Positions 44,651 to 55,661 of a DNA stretch of 64,000 nucleotides are shown one piece after another. The stretch is from Robinsoniella peoriensis (lineage in GTDB: Bacteria > Bacillota > Clostridia > Lachnospirales > Lachnospiraceae): positions 1 through 64,000 of the forward strand of contig NZ_JTGN01000003.1 of assembly GCF_000797495.1 (NCBI RefSeq). Reading direction: 5' to 3'. The position numbers were made by a program, and so were the translations under genes. Positions within the stretch are counted from its first letter, which is position 1. Each line of letters starts with the position of its first letter. The notes under the pieces are model-generated. The model made no database searches, was not told the DNA's origin, and saw only the letters and a list, made by a program, of their open reading frames with translations.

Positions 44651-46456
44651 TTAACTGTACAATTGTTCTAATTTATCCAAATAACTTTCAAAAACTTTCA
44701 GAGCCTCATCCACCGGCTCCGGCCGTGTCATATCCACTCCGCACAATTTCAGCAAGTCAATAGGATCCATGGAACTTCCGCTGCTTAAAAACTTCTTATA
44801 GTTTTCTACTGCATCTTTCTCTCCATTTAATATTTTACTGCTGATGGCAATTGCAGCCGAGAATCCCGTTGCATATTGATATACATAAAATGGTGTATAA
44901 AAATGAGGAATTCTTGCCCATTCATAGGAAATATCCTCATCAATCACCATGCCATCTCCATAATAAGTTTTATTCAGATTATAATATAATTTGCACAATA
45001 TTTCTGCATTCAGTGTACCGCCTTCTCCCACTACTTTATGAGTTGCTTTTTCAAATTCTGCAAACATTGTCTGGCGGTATAGGGTGCTCTTGAACTGATC
45101 CAGGAAGTAATTAATCAGATATGCCTTTTCCTGTCTATCCTCTGTCTTTTCAATTAAATGATGAATCAGAAGTGCTTCATTGCATGTAGATGCCACTTCA
45201 GCCACAAAAATCTTATACCCGGCATAAATATACGGTTGGTTTTCATCCGAATAATAAGAATGCAGAGCATGCCCCATCTCATGTGCCAGAGTAAATACAC
45301 TATTCAGATTATTCTGATGATTCAGCAATACATAGGGATGAGTTCCATAAGCGCCCCAGGAGTAAGCACCTGTCCTCTTTCCTTCATTTTCATATACATC
45401 AATCCAGCGGCTGTCAAATCCCTTTTTCAATAAATCCAGATACTCATCCCCCAGGGGTTCCAGCCCTTCCAGTACGATTTTCTTTGCCTGATCGTAAGCA
45501 ATCTTCATATCTACTCCGGACACCATGGAAACATGAAGATCATACATGTGAAGTTCATCCAGATTTAAAAGTTTTTTTCGTAATTCTACATAACGGTACA
45601 TCAGATTTATATTCTTATGAACTGCTTCAATCAGATTATCATAGACATGAATCGGTATATTACTGTCATCAAGGGCTGCTGCAAGTGCGGAATCATACTT
45701 TCTTGTTTTAGCAAAAAAAGCTGCCTGTCTCGCATTGGCATCGAAAGTAGCCGCCAGTGTATTCTGAAAGCTCTTATAAGAGGCGTATATGGTCTCAAAA
45801 GCTTCTTTACGGACATTCCTGTCCTTGCTTTCTAAAAAGGATATATAGCGCCCCTGTGTCAATCTGGTGATATCTCCATTTTCATCTGTTATATCACCAA
45901 ATTTAATATCTGCGTTGTTAAACATACTGAAAATATTGCCCGGTCCCTGGGCAACCTCAGAAACACCCGCCAGTAACTCTTCCTCTTGCTCAGATAAAAC
46001 ATGGTTTTTCTGCCTGATGATATCTGTCAAAAATTTCTCGTATCTGCTAAGATCACTTGTCTCTTCTTTGAATTTCTCCAGTAATTCTTCCGGTATCCCA
46101 AGAATTTCCGGCACCACAAAAGCCGTAGCACTGTTAAGCATGGTCATTATTACCTGCGATTCTCCGGACATCTGCTGATACTTTCCATTACCGGTATTCT
46201 CATGTAATTTCTGGTTTGCATAGACATAGATTTTTTCCCCAAGCTGATTCATCTCACTGTAGGCATCCAGCATTTCCAGAAGGCGGCTTCCACTGTCTTT
46301 TAAATGTCCCCGAAAGGCTGTAAAATCCTCAATCATTTTCTCCAGCTGCCTGCTGTCTTCTCCCCATGCCTCATCTGTTTTGTAGAGATCTTCTATTGCC
46401 CATGTATTTTCAATCTTCTGTTGTTCCCTGGTTATAATCTGGTTTCCTTCTGCCAT
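44651..46456 (-). CDS. pepF: Oligoendopeptidase F
   Basis: A cytoplasmic M3B zinc metallopeptidase that cleaves short peptides. The start at 46456 (MAEGNQIITREQQ) follows GGAGG and gives 601 residues, normal for PepF. The zinc site HEMGHALH lies at about 392-399 with the third ligand in AEVASTCNEALL about 25 residues later. The N-terminal helical domain (ENTWAIEDLYKTDEAW) is typical. It appears monocistronic. Confidence 0.95.
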   Translation of the reverse strand: MAEGNQIITREQQKIENTWAIEDLYKTDEAWGEDSRQLEKMIEDFTAFRGHLKDSGSRLLEMLDAYSEMNQLGEKIYVYANQKLHENTGNGKYQQMSGESQVIMTMLNSATAFVVPEILGIPEELLEKFKEETSDLSRYEKFLTDIIRQKNHVLSEQEEELLAGVSEVAQGPGNIFSMFNNADIKFGDITDENGDITRLTQGRYISFLESKDRNVRKEAFETIYASYKSFQNTLAATFDANARQAAFFAKTRKYDSALAAALDDSNIPIHVYDNLIEAVHKNINLMYRYVELRKKLLNLDELHMYDLHVSMVSGVDMKIAYDQAKKIVLEGLEPLGDEYLDLLKKGFDSRWIDVYENEGKRTGAYSWGAYGTHPYVLLNHQNNLNSVFTLAHEMGHALHSYYSDENQPYIYAGYKIFVAEVASTCNEALLIHHLIEKTEDRQEKAYLINYFLDQFKSTLYRQTMFAEFEKATHKVVGEGGTLNAEILCKLYYNLNKTYYGDGMVIDEDISYEWARIPHFYTPFYVYQYATGFSAAIAISSKILNGEKDAVENYKKFLSSGSSMDPIDLLKLCGVDMTRPEPVDEALKVFESYLDKLEQLYS

Positions 46457-46660
46457 ATAAATACCTCCATTCTTTGCTTCCATTATTATGGTTAAGTATA
46501 CGATCCTGAAAAATTGCTGTCAAGGGGGTACATCCCGGTCAGTCCAATTCTTTAAAAAAATCACACAACAAAAAACCAGAGATGCTCTATAGCAGCTCCG
46601 GTTCTAATCTTATAAGGATAATCCCTATCAGACAATTCATCAGTCATCAATAGTCATCCG

Positions 46661-48145
46661 CTATCTGCATTTCACAATAAAAACGCTGCTGCCTTCCCGA
46701 TCATTAATTACTGTTTCTTTTACCAGTTTAAAATAATTTTGTCTTCGCAGTGTACCCAGGAGTACCTCTCTCTCGTCGGAATACATTACAATGCATCCGT
46801 CCTCTTTTAACACCTCTGTGGATTTCGACCAGAATTTCTCGTAAAGTTTCTGCACAAATACCCGGTCTTTTGTCTTAGATACACCCGGCATATTAGTCAC
46901 AATCTCATCGAACAGATATTCATGGCGGAAATCAAAATAATCCCGGTTAATGTAATGAGCTATCATACCTGCATTTTTCGTATTTTCCTCTGCTTTTACT
47001 ACCGCTTCTTCCAAAATATCAAGACCATAAATCGGATCTGCCTTAGATATTTTACTGCGTTCTATCAGCATGGTTCCTACACCGCAAAACGGATCTAATA
47101 CCTGTGCCCCATCTCTTAAATATTCTTTAGAAAGTTCCATGATGAGCGCCGCATTGCAGGGAGATATAGAGGTGGGCAGCGCCTGCTTCCGATAAGCAAA
47201 CCGTTTATCCTCTAAGGTATATAACTTTAACAGTGGAATAAAATCCCCTGCTTTATTCTCAATCAGACGCAGTTCTATTTCATATTCAGATGAAGAATTA
47301 ATCATTTTTCTATCCAGCTGCTTTTCAAGAGATGCTGAAAATTTACGTATAAACGTTCCCTTCTTATCCAACGTCATACGGCTTTTTAACTCAACGCGAA
47401 AATAAAACGATCCCTCTTCACTATGCATTTCCTCCAAAAAAGGCAGCAGGCCTGAACGTTTCAGCTGATATGCCATTTCCTCTGGCGTTCCTTTCAGTAC
47501 CGGGGCTCCTTTGACAGGAAACAGCATTTCCTGATACGTACGGATTGGCAGAATATCCGTAAGGCATTCAGTAGCAACCCGCAGTCCTCCTGCAAGCATC
47601 TTAATCTCTCCGCCTTTAATCTGGTTTTTCGTTACTTCCCTATGGTTTCGGTTTGTAAGTAAAATCACTTCCAACGCTTTATCCACTCCTGTAAACTTAT
47701 GCTTTTGCGGCTTTTCATATCTCAGAATCATATTTTGCAGCAGCGCAGCTTCTTCCCTCACATGCTTCACATTAGATTCCTCTACCGGATCATTTGTGAG
47801 TTCTGAAAGCCTTTCTTTTAACATAGGGAGGTATTCCTGATATTCATACTGTGAAATTGCTTTTAACAAATCTGCTTTTATAAAGAGTTTTTCTTCCTTT
47901 TTATATGCCTTTATCAAAACCGGCAATAAATCCTGGCATTCCAGATCCCCTATTATAAGAGCTGCATTTTTTCTTACTTTCGCATCTTCATTCTTTAAAA
48001 GTGTAACAAACACTTCAAATTCTCCTGCCAGTTCATATGCCAGTGCACGTTTAGCAAAAGGTTCTTTCATTTCCTGCCGAAGAGAAATCAAATTTTTTCT
48101 TACCTCGGTACCATCACAAATACTTTTATATAACTCTTTTATCAT
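46661..48145 (-). CDS. HEAT-repeat domain fused to a putative RNA methyltransferase
   Basis: The 494-residue protein has helical HEAT-like repeats at ~25-140 (AKVRKNAALIIGDLECQDLL, then LFIKADLLKAISQYEYQEYL), a middle THUMP-like or ferredoxin-like region, and a C-terminal SAM methyltransferase of the UPF0020/TrmN-Trm11 group. DPFCGVGTMLIE at 351-362 is the SAM site, and TNMPGV at 417-422 replaces the usual N-P-P-[YF], an N6/N2-methyltransferase motif. The target is probably a structured RNA. It is last in the amidase-yjbQ-HD operon; AGGAG precedes the ATG. Confidence 0.78.
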   Translation of the reverse strand: MIKELYKSICDGTEVRKNLISLRQEMKEPFAKRALAYELAGEFEVFVTLLKNEDAKVRKNAALIIGDLECQDLLPVLIKAYKKEEKLFIKADLLKAISQYEYQEYLPMLKERLSELTNDPVEESNVKHVREEAALLQNMILRYEKPQKHKFTGVDKALEVILLTNRNHREVTKNQIKGGEIKMLAGGLRVATECLTDILPIRTYQEMLFPVKGAPVLKGTPEEMAYQLKRSGLLPFLEEMHSEEGSFYFRVELKSRMTLDKKGTFIRKFSASLEKQLDRKMINSSSEYEIELRLIENKAGDFIPLLKLYTLEDKRFAYRKQALPTSISPCNAALIMELSKEYLRDGAQVLDPFCGVGTMLIERSKISKADPIYGLDILEEAVVKAEENTKNAGMIAHYINRDYFDFRHEYLFDEIVTNMPGVSKTKDRVFVQKLYEKFWSKSTEVLKEDGCIVMYSDEREVLLGTLRRQNYFKLVKETVINDREGSSVFIVKCR

Positions 48146-48179
48146 AAAGCTCCTTACAGGCTTCTAAGCCCGCTCTCTC

Positions 48180-48746
48180 TCATTTTTTCTTTTCCATGAT
48201 TTTTTTACGGCTCTGTTCCAGTACAAGATCTCTTAATTTGCCGGTAACCGTAAACTCTCTGGCTTCATTTACCCCATAATTCATCTGCAGCTCATACTCC
48301 AGTGGAAGCCAGGTTGATATATCTGCTTCGTTATGCTGAATAACCGCTTCCATTTTATCCAATACATTAAATAATCTGGCCTCTTTTGACTTGTTTTCCT
48401 CCATCTCCCGGTGGAGATCTAAAAACTCCTGCTTCCTGCCATTGTCCAGCATTTCAGCAATATTTCTTATTTCTGATCCTTCAACTGCTCTTGCTTCTTC
48501 TGTCTTTTCAAAACAGGGGATATCGCCTGTCACAGCCTCTCCCATATCATGAACCAGGCACATATGCATCACCTTTTCCATATCCACATCAGGAAAATCA
48601 TCCTGCAGCAGCCAGGCAAACATTACCAGAATAAAACAGTGCTCTGCTACACTTTCTTTTCTTCCCGACGAAGTCTCACAATGTCTGGTATTACATTTTA
48701 ACTGTTCTGCAAGTTTCAGAAACTTTAATATGGATTCTGCATTCAC
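48180..48746 (-). CDS. HD-domain phosphohydrolase (YfbR-like)
   Basis: A metal-dependent nucleotide phosphatase of the HD superfamily. H is supplied by SVAEHCFILVMFAW near 33, the HD pair by CLVHDMGEAVTGDIPCF near 68, and the last Asp near 125 (NVLDKMEAVIQHNEAD). Relatives remove phosphate from deoxynucleoside 5'-monophosphates. It starts with GTG, with its ribosome site GAGGGG in the yjbQ stop region, so translation is coupled. Confidence 0.85.
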   Translation of the reverse strand: MNAESILKFLKLAEQLKCNTRHCETSSGRKESVAEHCFILVMFAWLLQDDFPDVDMEKVMHMCLVHDMGEAVTGDIPCFEKTEEARAVEGSEIRNIAEMLDNGRKQEFLDLHREMEENKSKEARLFNVLDKMEAVIQHNEADISTWLPLEYELQMNYGVNEAREFTVTGKLRDLVLEQSRKKIMEKKK

Positions 48747-48749
48747 GGA

Positions 48750-49154
48750 TTACCCCTCCATCACTTTTACATAATAAGACCTGTTACGGGGACCGTCAAA
48801 TTCGCAAAAATAAACTGCCTGCCAGGTACCCAGTATCAGCTTGCCATTTTCCAGTATCAGCGTAGAAGATGCTCCTACTGCTGCCGATTTCATATGGGCA
48901 TGGGAATTTCCTTCAAAATGGCGGTATTCTTTATCCTGCGTAGGAAATACCTTTTCATAACCGTAAATAAAATCTGTGCAGACATCCGGATCACAGTTCT
49001 CATTAATGGTAATGCCAGCCGTTGTATGGGGACAATAAATGACAACAATTCCATCCGTGACCCCGCTTTTTTTTACATCCTCTTTTATGCTTCCTGTAAT
49101 ATCTACAAGACGCTGCCTCTGTGATATTGTTAAATTATGCTTATAGGTGCTCAT
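48750..49154 (-). CDS. yjbQ: YjbQ/UPF0047 family protein
   Basis: This 134-residue single-domain protein belongs to a very conserved family reported to have weak thiamine-phosphate synthase activity, though its main role is unsettled. Family motifs are CPHTTAGITINEN near 46, NSHAHMKSAAVG near 84 and GTWQAVYFCEFDGPRNR near 109. The His residues form the likely metal or substrate site. The start overlaps the amidase stop (ATGA). Confidence 0.92.
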   Translation of the reverse strand: MSTYKHNLTISQRQRLVDITGSIKEDVKKSGVTDGIVVIYCPHTTAGITINENCDPDVCTDFIYGYEKVFPTQDKEYRHFEGNSHAHMKSAAVGASSTLILENGKLILGTWQAVYFCEFDGPRNRSYYVKVMEG

Positions 49155-49930
49155 TTCGTATACTCCTCCATATAATTTCCTACATCTGTCTTAAAAGCTT
49201 CCCACTTATCTTCATTTTCCACAAAATACTTGGGGCAGATTTTTCCCGTAACATCGTAATGCCTGATTATCTGATCCGTCCCCAGGTCGAACTTCCCGCA
49301 CAGAAAAGCCACCAGCTTAACAAGAGATTCATAGGTTGCATCATTATATTTACCGCTTTCATCCGGGTGACAGCACTCAATAGAAACGGTATCGTTATTT
49401 CTGTCATTGGAAGCATATGCCATCTCGGAAGTCGGTACACACTGAATAATTTCCCCATCCAGTCCGATAACAAAATTACTGCTCAGATAATCATTCTGAA
49501 GATCCTTGAGACTATCAAAATAATCCCTGTTTTCCTGCGCCGTGGTCATAGGATTTGCAAGATAATGTACCACGATAGCAGTAATCTTATCAGTAGGTAT
49601 CCCCGGTCTTGAATATGGATTTATATCTAACAGCTGAACATCAATATCCGGCTCTGGTATAGGATTCCCATCTTCCGTATCCTTAGCCTGCTGGTTTTCT
49701 GCAGTTGTTTCCGAAACACTGACCGGCTGAGTCTTATGGAATACCAGTTTATAACCTGCAACAGCAAGAACAATAATAAATATTCCGGCTCCTATCACGA
49801 TTATTCTTCGCACCATCTCTTCGCGCTGCTGCTTCTGTGTTGCCTGCCCCCCTCTTGATCTCCTTTGGGACGATCTTCTTTTGCTTCTTTCAATTTTTCT
49901 GGTATATCTGCTTCTATGATTGCTTCTCAT
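49151..49930 (-). CDS. Membrane-anchored N-acetylmuramoyl-L-alanine amidase (Amidase_2)
   Basis: A peptidoglycan hydrolase that cleaves between MurNAc and the stem peptide. A very basic cytosolic N-terminus (RSRYTRKIERSKRRSSQRR) leads to one membrane helix (IIVIGAGIFIIVLAVAGY), a linker, then the T7-lysozyme-like domain. Zinc ligands lie in IVVHYLAN and RHYDVTGKICP; SSNFVIGLDGEI is the shared substrate stretch. The start at 49930 (MRSNHRSRY) is preferred over 49984, though its ribosome site (GTGAGAA) is modest. First gene of a four-gene operon. Confidence 0.88.
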   Translation of the reverse strand: MRSNHRSRYTRKIERSKRRSSQRRSRGGQATQKQQREEMVRRIIVIGAGIFIIVLAVAGYKLVFHKTQPVSVSETTAENQQAKDTEDGNPIPEPDIDVQLLDINPYSRPGIPTDKITAIVVHYLANPMTTAQENRDYFDSLKDLQNDYLSSNFVIGLDGEIIQCVPTSEMAYASNDRNNDTVSIECCHPDESGKYNDATYESLVKLVAFLCGKFDLGTDQIIRHYDVTGKICPKYFVENEDKWEAFKTDVGNYMEEYTK

Positions 49931-50126
49931 TCGTATTCTCACTTGACCGCATGTATATCGCAAGCCTGCCTGCGATACTGCCATATAATAGTGTGATAGT
50001 CCTTCACACCTTTTCCAGGTTGCATTTCCGTTCTACATAAAGTTTTCGTACTTTATTTTAACTCTTCCAGTATACCTTGATATTGTGAAAATTTTTACAA
50101 CAATATCTTAAATTTTCCTTAACACA

Positions 50127-50156
50127 AGAGTGGGAATTAATTCTCAACCACGCTCT
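50127..50156. repeat. Short AGAGTGG hairpin abutting MITE copy B
   Basis: AGAGTGG and CCACGCTCT face each other across ~14 bases, like the short hairpin at 17358-17397. It touches the left end of the ~160 bp repeat, producing CGCTCTAGAGCG at the junction. Confidence 0.45.
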
Positions 50157-50320
50157 AGAGCGTGTTTTAAAATTGCTTACTGGCAGCTGTGCGTCACAGT
50201 TTGTGGGAGATTTGTCCCGGATGAAGGGCGCGTAGCGGGCTACGTAACCTGAATTCGGGGCAAATATGCCGCAAAGTGGGGCGTGCAGATGGCTGGAATG
50301 AATTTTCAAACACGCTCTAG
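50155..50320. repeat. ~160 bp palindromic MITE-like repeat, copy B
   Basis: The terminal inverted repeats CTAGAGCGTGTT and AACACGCTCTAG (an A interrupts on the right) bound one long imperfect hairpin with apex GTAGCGGGCTAC. Its reverse complement matches the repeat nested at 8271-8432 over nearly all its length. It lies between the amidase and a small membrane protein gene. A reading frame (HLHAPLCGIFAPNSGY) runs through both copies but lacks a plausible start. Confidence 0.85.
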
Positions 50321-50393
50321 CACAGAAAAAATAGCGCTTTCACTTAAACAGTGCGGCGCTACTTTTGTCTGCCCATACAGAGCAATTCATACT

Positions 50394-50897
50394 CTACATC
50401 AGTTTTACTTTACTTGGTGCAATTCTCCGGATATCATTTAACATCACGTCATTTGGCTCAAAAAGAATCTTTTCCAATCCTTTATCAGACTGCATAATTA
50501 ATGCGAAAATCTTATGATCCGGTTCACCTGAAGAAAAATCAACTAATTTAATACTATTGTTCTGATTGTAATAATCCAGTTCATGAGAATTTACGGGTGC
50601 CATAAGTACCATCTTTTCCAGATCCAGGCTGCGGGCTCTCTTTCTTTTTGTCTTCGACATAATCCTGTCCACATCCAGTTCTCCATTTACATACAGGTAC
50701 TCAAATTCCAGGTCAAATCTTGGAATCAGGAAATAATCCGCAACGCCTATGGCAATCAAAGCGATTAATCCGAAGGGAGTAACAAACAGCCCTACAAATG
50801 CGATCAAAACGGTAGCAACAATCAAAAGCACTTTCTTTACCTGGTCTGATACCGGTGTTTTCCTCTTAACAATTAACTCTGTGTACAAATCACTCAT
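50394..50897 (-). CDS. Small membrane protein (DUF6106-like)
   Basis: 167 residues. The N-terminus carries two close membrane helices (VLLIVATVLIAFVGLFV and FGLIALIAIGVADYFLI), then a ~110-residue soluble domain (FEYLYVNGELDVDRIMSK) that looks like an intracellular beta-rich domain. AGGAGG precedes the ATG. The family seems common in Clostridia and of unknown function; the DUF number is from memory and unsure. Confidence 0.6.
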   Translation of the reverse strand: MSDLYTELIVKRKTPVSDQVKKVLLIVATVLIAFVGLFVTPFGLIALIAIGVADYFLIPRFDLEFEYLYVNGELDVDRIMSKTKRKRARSLDLEKMVLMAPVNSHELDYYNQNNSIKLVDFSSGEPDHKIFALIMQSDKGLEKILFEPNDVMLNDIRRIAPSKVKLM

Positions 50898-50982
50898 GTT
50901 CTTCCTCCTAAATTAGCAATACTTGTATTCTTTTATTATAAAGCCATTCGCTGAAATAATAAAGTATTTCTTCTCTTTTTCC

Positions 50983-51660
50983 TTAATTTGATCCAAAAAG
51001 ATAATTTACATATTTTGCAGAAGTTTCTGTTCGTTCAGAACTTGCTACCGGACAGAGAATGACCGGACTGTAACTTGCCATCTGTGAATCCTTGATCAAT
51101 TTGCTGTCTTCAATACGGAGTCCACACGTATATTCCGTCCCTGTATCATTATCTTTGCCAGTCATAAGGTAATCCTTATATTTTTCATAATCAGCCTCCG
51201 AAAGAATTCCTTTCCAGTCCTGGAATGCCCCGGCACCTGCATAATACTCAAATAAATCTTCCGGTACAATCATAAGATCCAGATCTCCCGTCGACATAAC
51301 CGCCATGACTTTTGTAATACTGCTGACCGTCATCTGATCCTGCTGGTCCAGATTAATCATTGCAGATGCATCAAAGGTAACCTGCTCTCCTGTTTCCTCA
51401 AAGCCCGCTGCCTTTACAAAACCATCCGTAAGCGGTGAACCTTCCGTATCCACCATGTTCGTATTCAGTGCCATGACATACAGACCGGTTTTGATCTGTT
51501 TCCCCTTATAGATATCTACACCAAGCCAGACAATAACAACAATTATTGCAAGAATAACCAGCACAAACTTGTAATAATCCCAGAAATACTGTAATTTCCC
51601 TTTAAATGTCATGTCTTTTAACTTTGCTTTTTCCTCTGTTGCCTTCTCCTTAAATGACAT
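50983..51660 (-). CDS. Membrane-anchored protein of unknown function
   Basis: 225 residues. A charged cytosolic N-terminus (EKAKLKDMTFKGKLQYFWDYYK) is followed by one helix (FVLVILAIIVVIVWLGVDIY) and a ~170-residue outer domain. That domain shows a pattern seen in solute-binding-like folds (GDLDLMIVPEDLFEYY), but no signature motif. It is next to, and on the same strand as, groESL but behind a strong terminator, so it is a separate unit. Confidence 0.6.
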   Translation of the reverse strand: MSFKEKATEEKAKLKDMTFKGKLQYFWDYYKFVLVILAIIVVIVWLGVDIYKGKQIKTGLYVMALNTNMVDTEGSPLTDGFVKAAGFEETGEQVTFDASAMINLDQQDQMTVSSITKVMAVMSTGDLDLMIVPEDLFEYYAGAGAFQDWKGILSEADYEKYKDYLMTGKDNDTGTEYTCGLRIEDSKLIKDSQMASYSPVILCPVASSERTETSAKYVNYLFGSN

Positions 51661-51712
51661 CTTCTGATTTTGCTCCTTTTTCGTTTGTTTACCAACTAGT
51701 TTAACATAAATA

Positions 51713-51739
51713 AGGACGAACGTCTATCTCGTTCGTCCT
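51713..51739 (-). terminator. Terminator after groEL
   Basis: AGGACGAACG and CGTTCGTCCT form a perfect 10 bp stem with a 7-base loop, followed on the minus strand by TTATTTA. Confidence 0.8.
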
Positions 51740-51789
51740 CACTTTTTGTAAAATTTCTCTAAAAAATATTAAACTGAAGTTACCAGATA

Positions 51790-53790
<2,001 letters not shown>

Positions 53791-53801
53791 CCGTTAGTCA
53801 T

Positions 53802-53830
53802 ATATTAGTTAAATTACTCCATTTGTGCAA
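53802..53830 (-). promoter_or_regulatory. Promoter of groESL
   Basis: TTGCAC and TAATAT are separated by exactly 17 bases on the minus strand, directly upstream of CIRCE. Confidence 0.75.
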
Positions 53831-53992
53831 CTGTACGATTTCGTTCTATATACTTTTAATCTCTTTATAACTTTTATTTTCTCTTATATACTCTTATTTT
53901 CTTACTTTTTATGTTTTTATATTTTTTTTATAAAATATATGATTCCTTTATTTATGGTAACTATTCCCGGAAAAATTCCCGTAAAATAACAT

Positions 53993-54027
53993 AAGGTGTG
54001 ACATTTCATAAACATGCCACACCTCTA
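53993..54027 (-). terminator. Hairpin after the DUF4489-linked operon
   Basis: AGGTGTG and CACACCT form a stem about 20-55 bp after the last gene. The T tail is weak. Confidence 0.5.
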
Positions 54028-54049
54028 ACCGGTACGAAAATTCCCCATA

Positions 54050-54799
54050 TTAATAAACACAGCTTTTAATCTCATTTATCAGCGTATCCAGACCCAGATC
54101 ATTGCAGTCGTTAATCAGCCCCGAAATAATAAACTGCTCAAAAGACTTTTTCATCTTTTCTCTGTCGTTTACTTCTGCTACCTGGATGGTATTTTCTATT
54201 AATTTAATATTTTCTTCGTTCATCTCATTTTTATGTTCACAGTTAGAAAGCAGCTGATTGAGTTCTGTTACCAGTGGGCCTTTGTTTTCGTGTGGTATAC
54301 TCAATTTATGGGGAGGCTCCGCTATCTCTTCTGCTTCCACGGTTTCTATCACTTTTAATTCTTCCATGATCTTCCCTTCACCTGATAACTCTATATGATA
54401 AATTGTTGTATCATCATTCTCTGCAATAAGACGAATTAATAACTCATAGATTTTACTGTTAAATAAACTGTTCTCAGAATAAAAACTATATATTTCTCCG
54501 CTAATCAGCCCCAAATGAACGCCTTTACGGTTTTTAACGTTGTGAAACCAGACCATCCATGCCGATGTGCCTATAACAAGTACGGTAAGCATAAGAATCG
54601 TGCAGATAAGCCGGTAACTTGCGAGTGAAATAAAGATGCCTAATAATACATAAAGTACCGGTAATTTTTCTTCCGTTAATGTACCTTTCCACAGATGTGC
54701 TGTATACGATAATTGAACCATATGGTTATCCCATTTCATGGTTCCGCCATCAATATCTATTGTAGCATTTTCAACTATATTATTAATCTGCCTGGCCAT
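54050..54799 (-). CDS. Two-helix membrane protein linked to DUF4489 gene
   Basis: 249 residues. Two adjacent membrane helices (VLYVLLGIFISLASYRL and TILMLTVLVIGTSAWMVWF) sit at ~47-85 and bring both termini to the same side. The region after them (GLISGEIYSFYSENSLFNSK) resembles cytosolic domains of membrane proteins of unknown function. The C-terminal 120 residues are acidic and helical. It overlaps the upstream DUF4489 gene by 17 bp, with AGGAG inside that gene, so the two are translationally coupled and may form one unit. Confidence 0.6.
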   Translation of the reverse strand: MARQINNIVENATIDIDGGTMKWDNHMVQLSYTAHLWKGTLTEEKLPVLYVLLGIFISLASYRLICTILMLTVLVIGTSAWMVWFHNVKNRKGVHLGLISGEIYSFYSENSLFNSKIYELLIRLIAENDDTTIYHIELSGEGKIMEELKVIETVEAEEIAEPPHKLSIPHENKGPLVTELNQLLSNCEHKNEMNEENIKLIENTIQVAEVNDREKMKKSFEQFIISGLINDCNDLGLDTLINEIKSCVY

Positions 54800-55508
54800 T
54801 TATATCTCCTTCTACAAAATTTCTTTTTTTACTATCAGCAACAATTGCTATCAGGACCGGGTTTGTAATCATCACTGATCCAACTGTCTGCTGTCCCATA
54901 ATCTCAATAAATACACTGTAATTGATCCACGGTGTACTATAAGAATCACAATCTATTGCGGAAAATGTAACTACATTGCTTTCCGTTACCATGTCATTTC
55001 TAAAATAAGAACAACCCGAACTCAGAGGCAGCGGCATCATTTGGTTTTTTTCCTGCTTGAAAATCTGAAACTTCAGCCTGGTTCTTGCATTCATACTTAA
55101 AATATTACAGGAAAAGCTCAGTTCCGTATTAAAATGCCGGCATTCTGCCGTGTTTAAATTAACAGAGACTACATTATATGCAGTTCCTTTTTCTATTCCT
55201 TCCGGTAAGATCATACCTCCGAAAGAAGAAGACTTGCAAAACACATCTGTACAGTCGGGCGATTGCTCATCCTGACAGTTATCTTTGCATTCATCATTGC
55301 ATTTTTCTTTGCATTTTTCTTTATCATTTTCTCTGCAATCTTCCTCACAATTTGAGAATGTATTTTTTTTCCCATTAAAGTTATTCTGCGCATACGACCG
55401 GTTATTGCAGCATGGCTGTTGCATTGCCCTTGTATTGGCATTTGTTCTCATCCCTCTGTTAGGCTGACTATTTCCACGTCTCTGAGAGTAAAACAATCCA
55501 TTATACAT
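54783..55508 (-). CDS. DUF4489 protein with Cys-rich N-terminus
   Basis: 241 residues. An Asn/Arg-rich start leads to a Cys/Asp/Glu/Lys cluster at ~53-92 (NCEEDCRENDKEKCKEKCND, more Cys following) that could chelate metal or cross-link. The C-terminal ~140 residues (VSVNLNTAECRHFNTELSFS; NILSMNARTRLKFQIFKQ) match the beta-rich DUF4489 domain also found in the next gene upstream. There is no signal peptide, fitting a spore-coat or exosporium protein assembled from the mother cell (inference). AGGAG lies ~10 bases before the ATG. Confidence 0.7.
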   Translation of the reverse strand: MYNGLFYSQRRGNSQPNRGMRTNANTRAMQQPCCNNRSYAQNNFNGKKNTFSNCEEDCRENDKEKCKEKCNDECKDNCQDEQSPDCTDVFCKSSSFGGMILPEGIEKGTAYNVVSVNLNTAECRHFNTELSFSCNILSMNARTRLKFQIFKQEKNQMMPLPLSSGCSYFRNDMVTESNVVTFSAIDCDSYSTPWINYSVFIEIMGQQTVGSVMITNPVLIAIVADSKKRNFVEGDINGQAD

Positions 55509-55532
55509 AGGCTACAGCTCCTTAATAAAATG

Positions 55533-55571
55533 TGCATAGATAGAATATTTCTCAGATACTCTATCTATGCA
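55533..55571 (-). terminator. Terminator between the two DUF4489 genes
   Basis: TGCATAGATAGA and TCTATCTATGCA form a perfect 12 bp stem, followed on the minus strand by a short T-rich tail. Confidence 0.65.
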
Positions 55572-55587
55572 AACATTTTTATGCTAA

Positions 55588-55607
55588 TTGACCTGCTGCC
55601 AGGTCAA
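55588..55607. repeat. Perfect 8 bp hairpin
   Basis: TTGACCTG-CTGC-CAGGTCAA lies between the first DUF4489 stop and the terminator. It may add to termination or bind a regulator. Confidence 0.4.
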
Positions 55608-55661
55608 CAAGACTTAAGACTATACCACCGGTATATTCCTAACTCTTCATTTACAGTTCTG

